From NCBI RefSeq assembly GCF_016901735.1, contig NZ_JACLZC010000012.1, positions 1-56,258 of the forward strand: DNA of 56,258 nucleotides, in the 5' to 3' direction. A program made the position numbers and the translations under genes. The notes beneath the pieces were generated by a model that did not search any database, was not told the DNA's origin, and saw only the letters and a program-made list of their open reading frames with translations. The stretch's first letter is position 1, and every line of letters begins with the position of its first letter. Below, in pieces: positions 51,281 to 56,258 of this stretch. The stretch comes from Pseudoflavonifractor phocaeensis. Lineage in GTDB: Bacteria > Bacillota > Clostridia > Oscillospirales > Oscillospiraceae.

Positions 51281-51640
51281 ATGTCACAGGTCGCATCCTT
51301 TTATCGTCTCAACGACGGCCGGCGGCAGGAACTGTCCAACGGTGACTGCTCCGGTACGGTCTATATGGCCATCTGGGACTGGTGTGAGAGCGAGCTCAGT
51401 CTGGATGTCCGTTTTCCCGCTCCCCAGACGGAGGAGACCCTGGACTGCGCTCTGCTGGAGGGAGATCTGGCGTCTAAACTGCTGGCAGCTCTGCGGGAGC
51501 AGGCCCTCCCGGAACTGGCCGCTGAAATTGCCCCAGACTGGGATCTGCCCACCGAGGCGGTGCAAAGCGGACTTGAAACGCTGCGCTCCCATCTGGAACT
51601 GGTGCAGGACGACGCTGCCCTGCTGTATGAAATGACTTGA
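51281..51640 (+). CDS. Small acidic hypothetical protein
   Basis: A 119-aa protein rich in Leu, Glu and Ala, with a beta-rich start and a long C-terminal helix. No family is recognised. AGGAGG precedes the ATG, 18 nt after the previous stop. Confidence 0.6.
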   Translation: MSQVASFYRLNDGRRQELSNGDCSGTVYMAIWDWCESELSLDVRFPAPQTEETLDCALLEGDLASKLLAALREQALPELAAEIAPDWDLPTEAVQSGLETLRSHLELVQDDAALLYEMT

Positions 51641-51690
51641 CGGGACTATGCCCTGCCAGGGATGCAGGTTAAGAAACGGAGAGAAATGCC

Positions 51691-52044
51691 ATGGTGAGAG
51701 ATGGACTTGTGTTCAAAGATGAGGATGGTCAGGTCATATTCAACCAGTACAGCTTCTGTGAACTGGTGAAGCACCTGCTGGTGGAGCTGGTGGGGATCTC
51801 CTATGAGGAAGCCTCCCAGACAGTGGAACGCTCACCGCTGGCAGAGCCAGTGGCCGATGCCTTGGGAGTGGCGGTATTCAGCCATGACCTGCCTTATTAC
51901 TGGGCTATGTTTTTCTACTATGGGAACGGTTATTGGTGGAAAAGGGGTATTCCAGCGCAGCCAGAGGATATGGATGCCTATGAAGCTCTGGAAAATAAGA
52001 TCATGGAGAAATATGACTTAAAGGAACCCTTTGAGTGGGAATAA
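51691..52044 (+). CDS. Hypothetical protein
   Basis: A 117-aa protein with a helical N-terminus (YSFCELVKHLLVELVGISYEEA) and an aromatic C-terminal part (YYWAMFFYYGNGYWW). The aromatic patch is not long enough for a membrane span. The family is unknown. GGAGAG lies before the ATG. Confidence 0.6.
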   Translation: MVRDGLVFKDEDGQVIFNQYSFCELVKHLLVELVGISYEEASQTVERSPLAEPVADALGVAVFSHDLPYYWAMFFYYGNGYWWKRGIPAQPEDMDAYEALENKIMEKYDLKEPFEWE

Positions 52045-52056
52045 GTGGTGAAATTT

Positions 52057-52416
52057 ATGTGGGAGAAGCAAATGTATGAGCTGCTTGATAAACTGAGCCA
52101 AATCAATTATGAAGAACTCGATATAGACGATTTCTTAGATCAAAGAGACAGTGATCCTTTTGACAGTGAATGGGTCAGGGTTTATCAGGCTCTCGAAGAA
52201 CTGAAAAAGGGAAAAACGGTTGCTGATACCCGAGAAATAGAGAAGAAAGCATACATCACCGTCTACGAAAAATCGGAGAATGATGAGTTGGCAGGGTACA
52301 TCTCTGACGACTTTGGACTGATTGCAGACAGCAAACGGCTGGGCTACTCGGACAAATGGCTGGAGGAGCTGATTTCCTGCTATGAAAATGCAAGGATACC
52401 TTGTGGGGAACTTTGA
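52057..52416 (+). CDS. Hypothetical acidic protein
   Basis: A 119-aa acidic helical protein (DIDDFLDQRDSDPFDSEW, YISDDFGLIADSKRLGYSDKW). The family is unknown. The ATG at 52057 is chosen over the GTG at 52045 because GGTG is well spaced. It is more AT-rich than its neighbours. Confidence 0.58.
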   Translation: MWEKQMYELLDKLSQINYEELDIDDFLDQRDSDPFDSEWVRVYQALEELKKGKTVADTREIEKKAYITVYEKSENDELAGYISDDFGLIADSKRLGYSDKWLEELISCYENARIPCGEL

Positions 52417-52429
52417 GGGAGGTATTGCC

Positions 52430-53209
52430 ATGGGTCTTGATATTTACGCCGGAACATTGACCCGGTACTATTCTCACAACTGGAGAACTGTTGTTCAGCA
52501 GTGGGCGGAGGAAAACGGATACGCCTTTAACCGGATCACGCCGGATGGAGAACCTGCTGATAACGGGGAAGAAATGTCCACGGCAGAGGTCCAGGCGGCG
52601 GTGGAGAACTGGCGGGATCAGATCTTGAGCGCCATTTCTCAGCCGGGCCAGCCCCCCTACGCCCCCTGGCCTGAAGATAATGAGAAACCCTATTACACCG
52701 ACAAGCCGGATTGGGATGCCTTCGGTGCTATGCTGCTGGTGGCCGCCTGCCATACATACGATGAGCCGATGCCCCCCACTGTGGAGAAGGACTGGAACTT
52801 CGGGGAGCATCCTCTGGTCGCCCGCCTTGCGGCAGATGAGGAGCGGGTGTGGTCCCTGTTCCGTGGGGCTACCTGGTGGCTGCCTCTGGCGGATGCCTTC
52901 TTCTTTCAGGCACCTCTGCCCACCGATGATCAGGCGATGATCGCCACCCTGGGCGGACTGCGGAAGGAGCTGGAGAAGCTGAACCAGCTGGCGTGGCAGG
53001 CCGATGAGGATACCATCCTTGATTGGGCAGACACGGAGGGATACCCGGTAGACGGGACCGTAGGCTCGGATGGACAGTATAGCAAGGCGGACATCCCGGA
53101 ACACACTCAGTATGACACCCAATCCCTGGCCAAGTTTGCCTTCTCCATGTTCTGGCGGGCCATGCGGTTTGCCGAGGAACAGCGGGTGCCCATTTTACTG
53201 GATTACTGA
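52430..53209 (+). CDS. Hypothetical protein, MGLDIYAGT family
   Basis: A 259-aa protein beginning MGLDIYAGTLTRYY. The opening and the following WAEENGYAFNRI stretch belong to an uncharacterised family I have seen beside the next gene in other genomes. The Trp- and Pro-rich middle (PYAPWPEDNEKPYYTDKPDW) and a C-terminal helix lack known motifs. GAGGGAGG precedes the ATG at 52430. Confidence 0.63.
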   Translation: MGLDIYAGTLTRYYSHNWRTVVQQWAEENGYAFNRITPDGEPADNGEEMSTAEVQAAVENWRDQILSAISQPGQPPYAPWPEDNEKPYYTDKPDWDAFGAMLLVAACHTYDEPMPPTVEKDWNFGEHPLVARLAADEERVWSLFRGATWWLPLADAFFFQAPLPTDDQAMIATLGGLRKELEKLNQLAWQADEDTILDWADTEGYPVDGTVGSDGQYSKADIPEHTQYDTQSLAKFAFSMFWRAMRFAEEQRVPILLDY

Positions 53210-53220
53210 GGAGGGATTTT

Positions 53221-53934
53221 ATGGGATATGATGTAAGTTTTCATCCGATTTCACCGGAAGAAATGCGGGAGTGGTATTTCACTCCGCTTACCTGGATACA
53301 GCAGGGGCAGGAGGAAAAGGTGCTGACCCTTGCCTCACAGCACGGAATGGAGGATTTCTACGCGGAAAAATATCTGGACACCCTGCGAGTCGGGGCGGAG
53401 ACAAAGCCTGATGAGTTATTTGATAAGAGCCATGGCTTTTACATTGCGGTGATCCAAGGCTTCTTCCGGGACTACTATTACACCAGAGGGAGCAGTTTTT
53501 CCCTTCTGATGGAGGAGAAGCCGGAATATGTCCGGTACTTCACCCCATGGGCGCAGGTGGTGCCAACAGCCTTTCCCAATCCGGCAGAAAATCAGATCAT
53601 CGAAAACTACTGCTCCGGTGTGTACCTGTCTCGGGATCAGGTCACACAGCTCCTCCGGGATCTGGAGCAGGAACCAAAGGTGCTGGAAGATCTGGAGGGA
53701 GTTTGGAGCGATGGGCAGCTTGCGGTGCTGAAAAAGGCGCTTGTCGCTGCGGCAGAATTGGGTGTCGGTTTGCTGGAAGCCACTGAGGTGGTGGAACCTA
53801 ACCCTATCCACCCCAATGAGAGTACGAGCTACTCAAACCTGTACCACTGCGACCGGGATGGGGTGTATCTCTACATGGATGCCGCCAGCAGGCAGATCGA
53901 GGATGCCATCAGGAGAAGTGAGGGACAAGTATGA
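53221..53934 (+). CDS. Hypothetical protein, MGYDVSFHP family
   Basis: A 237-aa protein that opens MGYDVSFHPISPEEM, a start recurring in uncharacterised clostridial proteins. It is mixed alpha/beta with several conserved Trp/Tyr residues and a final NLYHCDRDGVYLYMDAASR. No enzyme motif is seen. GAGGAGGG precedes the ATG. It overlaps the next gene by ATGA. Confidence 0.63.
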   Translation: MGYDVSFHPISPEEMREWYFTPLTWIQQGQEEKVLTLASQHGMEDFYAEKYLDTLRVGAETKPDELFDKSHGFYIAVIQGFFRDYYYTRGSSFSLLMEEKPEYVRYFTPWAQVVPTAFPNPAENQIIENYCSGVYLSRDQVTQLLRDLEQEPKVLEDLEGVWSDGQLAVLKKALVAAAELGVGLLEATEVVEPNPIHPNESTSYSNLYHCDRDGVYLYMDAASRQIEDAIRRSEGQV

Positions 53935-54809
53935 GCAATAAAGTGTTCCAGCAAAACCTGAATGACAAAAAAGGCCCCCAGCCCGGTGGCCCCTATCTCA
54001 TTCAGATGCTGTTCAAAGAGCCGGTGGACATGCCGGACAAGGACGAAATGACCGCTGTGATGGAAAAGCACATCGGCGCTGTAGAGTGTTTCTGCCGTGA
54101 TAAAAAGATGGCCGGCTTTGCCGCCCTGGATCATATCGCGGAATTTCAGGATGGCAAATGCCCGGTGCAGCTGATGGTAATGAAATGCGATAAATTCAAG
54201 GGTAAAGGCTTTGACGCCTTCCTGATGAGTCAGATGTGGGACTGCCAGGAGGACCGAGAGCGGATTTTCCGGGAGTGCCGGTATCAGGTGGTGGCCACCG
54301 ATATGCTGGCTGCGGCGCTTCCGGCGCTGGAGCGGGCCAACCTGGACGCCGACTTCGTGGAGGCCCTTGCGGAGCTGTACCCCACCTGTGAGGCGTTCTA
54401 TTTCCAGAGCTGCGGCAAGCTCCTGCTGGCGGAGGATGTGCGTTCCCATCAGATTGAAGGCTCGGATCGGTTCATCCGCTTTGGCGTCAATGTCCGCTTC
54501 TTTAACATTGAGGGCACCGAAGATATGCTCATCGACACGGTGGGCATGAGCACTCTGTTTCTGCCGGATCTCCAGTACCACTTCCATGGCATGGACCCCA
54601 ACGGGGTGGTAAACCACGCCTATAATGTTGCGTCCTATATTCTGGAGCATGATAACCCCATTCAGGATGGGGAAACCGTAGATGGTGTGGAGAATGGACA
54701 GATGAGCCGGGAGATCCAGTGGAAGTGTCAGTATGAGGATGCCATGATCCAGCCGCCCAGAGGAGTGCTGGACATCAATATGGGAGACTATGCTTCCGGA
54801 AAGCGCTAA
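53931..54809 (+). CDS. DUF4261 protein, last gene of the immunity cluster
   Basis: A 292-aa standalone DUF4261 protein: PYLIQMLFKEPVDMPDKDEM at the start, a central FKGKGFDAFLMSQMWDC, LAELYPTCEAFYFQSCGKLL, GTEDMLIDTVGMSTLFLPDLQ and a C-terminal ASYILEHDNPIQDGETVDG. The same domain occurs within the 1,879-aa fusion (residues about 957-1205), where the corresponding motif is ENDVELHDGETIGF. This gives free and fused forms of one immunity family in the same locus. AGTGAGGG precedes the ATG. No terminator is clear after its stop before the right repeat element. Confidence 0.8.
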   Translation: MSNKVFQQNLNDKKGPQPGGPYLIQMLFKEPVDMPDKDEMTAVMEKHIGAVECFCRDKKMAGFAALDHIAEFQDGKCPVQLMVMKCDKFKGKGFDAFLMSQMWDCQEDRERIFRECRYQVVATDMLAAALPALERANLDADFVEALAELYPTCEAFYFQSCGKLLLAEDVRSHQIEGSDRFIRFGVNVRFFNIEGTEDMLIDTVGMSTLFLPDLQYHFHGMDPNGVVNHAYNVASYILEHDNPIQDGETVDGVENGQMSREIQWKCQYEDAMIQPPRGVLDINMGDYASGKR

Positions 54810-54883
54810 GCGGATAGAATGACTGCTTGTGCAGCCAGAGAAAAAGTTTGTCGTTCCCTTAAGTGGATGTTACATTCAGCGGG

Positions 54884-54923
54884 TTATTCTTTGTCTATTG
54901 CATAATAAAATTTGATATGCCTG
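54884..54923 (+). repeat. Terminal motif, copy 3
   Basis: TTATTCTTTG, then GCATA-N11-TATGC around ATAAAATTTGA. The arms differ from copy 1 yet remain complementary. Confidence 0.55.
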
Positions 54924-54984
54924 ATGTAAAAAGACTTGCCTCTCAGACTTTGCAGAGGTAAAATACCCAAAACCTTAACATGAA

Positions 54985-55044
54985 AAAGAGCCCTTCTGAC
55001 CATGCAACTGCAGTTTTGCTGCACCTGGTCAAGAAGAGCTCTTT
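54985..55044. other. Conserved hairpin in right repeat element
   Basis: Counterpart of the hairpin at 16214-16274. AAAGAGCCCTTCT pairs with AGAAGAGCTCTTT (one mismatch), and the upper stem is GACCA/TGGTC with TGCA/TGCA. Replacement of the upper stem by other paired bases supports selection on the structure. Confidence 0.6.
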
Positions 55045-55483
55045 GACCACATGTAAGACCACAGACAGCGTCGGAGTACACGGAAACAGCGGAAACAAGA
55101 GTGTTAAAAAGTAACCGGCTTAGAGCAGAAATGGCTATAAACTACTATAAATACCTATAAAAACTGCCGAGAACCTCTTTAAGTCGTTTTAGGAATCAGA
55201 AACGAATAATCGCAAAAAGATTACCAATAACTTCTCAAAGCGCGGACAACTCTCTTAAAGATTGGAAAATAGTTATATACTTTTATAAAAATTGGCCATC
55301 ACAAGTGGAGGAAGAAATTCTTCTGAAGAAGGTACTAAAGTGAGAAAGATTTGAGAAATTAGTGTTAAATGCTTTCATTTCTCTTATAATAATTGTATTT
55401 TTTGAGTATTAGGATTTGTTTATAGCCCGTATCTCTCGTTTGTTGGTTCAAAGGCCTATTTTTAAACATGCTTTATAGCGCCT

Positions 55484-55530
55484 ATTTCTTTGATTATAGC
55501 TTGTTAAAAACTGATATGCCTGATGTCCCG
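55484..55530 (+). repeat. Terminal motif, copy 4
   Basis: TTTCTTTG followed by TTGTTAAAAACTGATATGCCTG, closing the right element. The inverted arms are weaker than in copies 1-3. Confidence 0.5.
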
Positions 55531-55541
55531 ATCTGATCCTC

Positions 55542-55570
55542 TTGCCAGCAGAGCCTTTCCCAGATACAAT
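55542..55570 (+). promoter_or_regulatory. Promoter of the TIGR04076 gene
   Basis: TTGCCA (55542-55547), a 17-nt spacer and TACAAT (55565-55570) fit a sigma-A promoter, starting 12 nt beyond the right repeat element. A transcript from about 55577 gives a 60-nt leader. Confidence 0.7.
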
Positions 55571-55635
55571 GGGGACAAAAGGCAGTCTGCCCCATCCTGC
55601 CGGACGGAATGTAAAATACCAAGGAGGGTGAAACC

Positions 55636-56046
55636 ATGCAGCACGAATGCAGAATTACAGTATTGGATACTAAAGTGTTCCCGGAGTACCAGGAGAAGTA
55701 TCTCGCAGACCCCAAGTCAGGCCCCTGTCCCTGCTTTCAGAAGGGAGATACCTTTTTGCTCAAGCGTACCGCTGAGCGAGACGATTTTTACCACCTGATG
55801 AACGGGAAATTCTGCGGGGAAGCGTGGGACGCCATCAGCCGGTATGTCTACACAGCCCTCCAGGGCGGATCCATCATGCACAAGTGGACCAATGATGAGC
55901 GGATGATGATCGCCTGCTGCAACGACGGGACCCGGCCGGTGATCTTCAAGATCGAGCGAATCGATATCCCCGAGACCGAAGAGGAACGGGAATGGCTGGA
56001 AAAGCAGAATTTCAAGAATACGGCGGAGGATGCCTACACCGGCTGA
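55636..56046 (+). CDS. TIGR04076 family protein
   Basis: A 136-aa protein matching the TIGR04076 pattern: CRITVLDTKVFPEYQEKYL, CPCFQKGDTF, FCGEAWDAISRYVYTALQGG, then CCNDGTRPVIFKIERI at the end. The conserved cysteines suggest metal binding; the function is unknown, and members are common in anaerobes. AAGGAGGG precedes the ATG. It has its own promoter and lies outside the repeat-bounded cluster, so it probably belongs to the ancestral chromosome. Confidence 0.82.
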   Translation: MQHECRITVLDTKVFPEYQEKYLADPKSGPCPCFQKGDTFLLKRTAERDDFYHLMNGKFCGEAWDAISRYVYTALQGGSIMHKWTNDERMMIACCNDGTRPVIFKIERIDIPETEEEREWLEKQNFKNTAEDAYTG

Positions 56047-56121
56047 ATCAGGGACAGGCGCATCAAGCTGGTCACGGCTCTGCCAGATCCCAACACCACG
56101 CATAAAGGAATACTTAATGCA

Positions 56122-56151
56122 GAGCGGAGCGCTCACACGAGCGCTCCGCTC
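56122..56151. terminator. Perfect 13-bp hairpin
   Basis: GAGCGGAGCGCTC and its exact complement with a 4-nt loop (ACAC), 75 nt after the TIGR04076 stop. No T-run follows, so as a terminator it is incomplete, but the stem is very stable. Confidence 0.55.
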
Positions 56152-56160
56152 AGTCTGTCG

Positions 56161-56195
56161 AAAAACCCGGCTTATGCATCAAGCGTAAGCCGGGT
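56161..56195 (-). terminator. Intrinsic terminator, leftward
   Basis: ACCCGGCTTA pairs with TAAGCCGGGT (10 bp, extended inside by TGC/GCG). On the minus strand the stem is followed by TTTTT, so it best serves a leftward gene lying beyond the right edge; it may also stop the rightward TIGR04076 transcript. Confidence 0.65.
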
Positions 56196-56258
56196 CTGTA
56201 TCATATTGGGGCCAAAAGAGGAGCATAAAGAGAGAGGTAAACTGCTCCTTCCACAACC

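Larger units (their letters stand above)
54884..55530 (+). repeat. Flanking repeat element, right copy (about 645 bp)
   Basis: The second copy of the non-coding element at 16112-16754, in the same orientation. The best conserved blocks are 55178-55212, 55244-55289 and 55057-55075. It begins and ends with the related terminal motif. The region 54810-54883 between the last immunity gene and this copy holds nothing recognisable. Confidence 0.85.

Noticed and set aside
17154..54809. Search for a toxin, secretion, transposase or integrase gene inside the immunity cluster
   Set aside because: None of the recognisable products has such a fold, although unassigned proteins cannot be fully excluded.
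1..56258. CRISPR arrays and tRNA or rRNA genes
   Set aside because: No regularly spaced short repeats, and no tRNA-like or rRNA-like sequence was recognised by eye.

Overview
The window looks like an accessory region of a moderately GC-rich gut Firmicute, most likely a clostridial (Oscillospiraceae-like) chromosome. This is inferred from strong AGGAGG-type ribosome binding sites, ATG/GTG/TTG starts, typical sigma-A promoters and protein families that I know mainly from that group. No rRNA, tRNA, CRISPR array, transposase or integrase gene was seen.

Left third (about 0.1-15.8 kb): two leftward gene groups that look like nucleic-acid-centred defence modules. The first (139-4256) is a MutT/NUDIX protein, a small unknown protein and a 1,051-aa PLD + superfamily-2 helicase + DUF3427 protein, with a good promoter at 4304-4332. 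The second (5957-15843) is a tightly overlapping, more AT-rich four-gene operon: a CoiA-like zinc protein, a coiled-coil protein with a degenerate P-loop, an unknown protein, and a 1,753-aa DEAH helicase with zinc clusters and a C-terminal DUF1998/MZB domain (DruE/DrmA/MrfA superfamily). It resembles Druantia/DISARM but has no recognised methylase or DUF4338 partner. Between the two groups lie two rightward genes, an esterase and a zinc-ribbon protein.

Right two thirds (17154-54809, 37.7 kb): about 50 small genes, all rightward, packed with 4-nt overlaps or short gaps and nearly all with their own Shine-Dalgarno. Many belong to families known as, or suspected to be, immunity proteins against polymorphic/contact-dependent toxins: Imm17, Imm32, Imm51, SUKH-1, SUKH-3, NTF2-fold, DUF2262 (twice), DUF2004, DUF4241, DUF4261 (twice), DUF5713, DUF6572, DUF6881, DKNYY, ankyrin, LRR, HEAT, WGR-like and NADAR proteins. 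In the middle is a 1,879-aa fusion containing DUF2185/Imm33-like, TPR, TPR, DUF4261, Suppressor-of-fused and DUF4253 domains, a single-chain polyimmunity protein. No toxin, secretion gene or transposase lies among them, so the locus reads as an orphan immunity bank. One gene is broken by a 13-bp tandem duplication, and a 23-codon remnant sits beside an AT-rich newcomer, showing turnover inside the bank.

The immunity bank is bracketed by two directly repeated, non-coding elements of about 645 bp (16112-16754 and 54884-55530), each starting and ending with a related 40-bp motif and carrying a structurally conserved hairpin. Promoter candidates follow both copies. After the left copy the bank has a roughly 300-nt leader with two terminator-like hairpins before the first gene, suggesting attenuation or an independent small RNA. 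After the right copy a promoter drives a TIGR04076-family gene, followed by two terminator hairpins. The best candidate for something undescribed is the whole package: repeat element, leader, immunity bank, repeat element.
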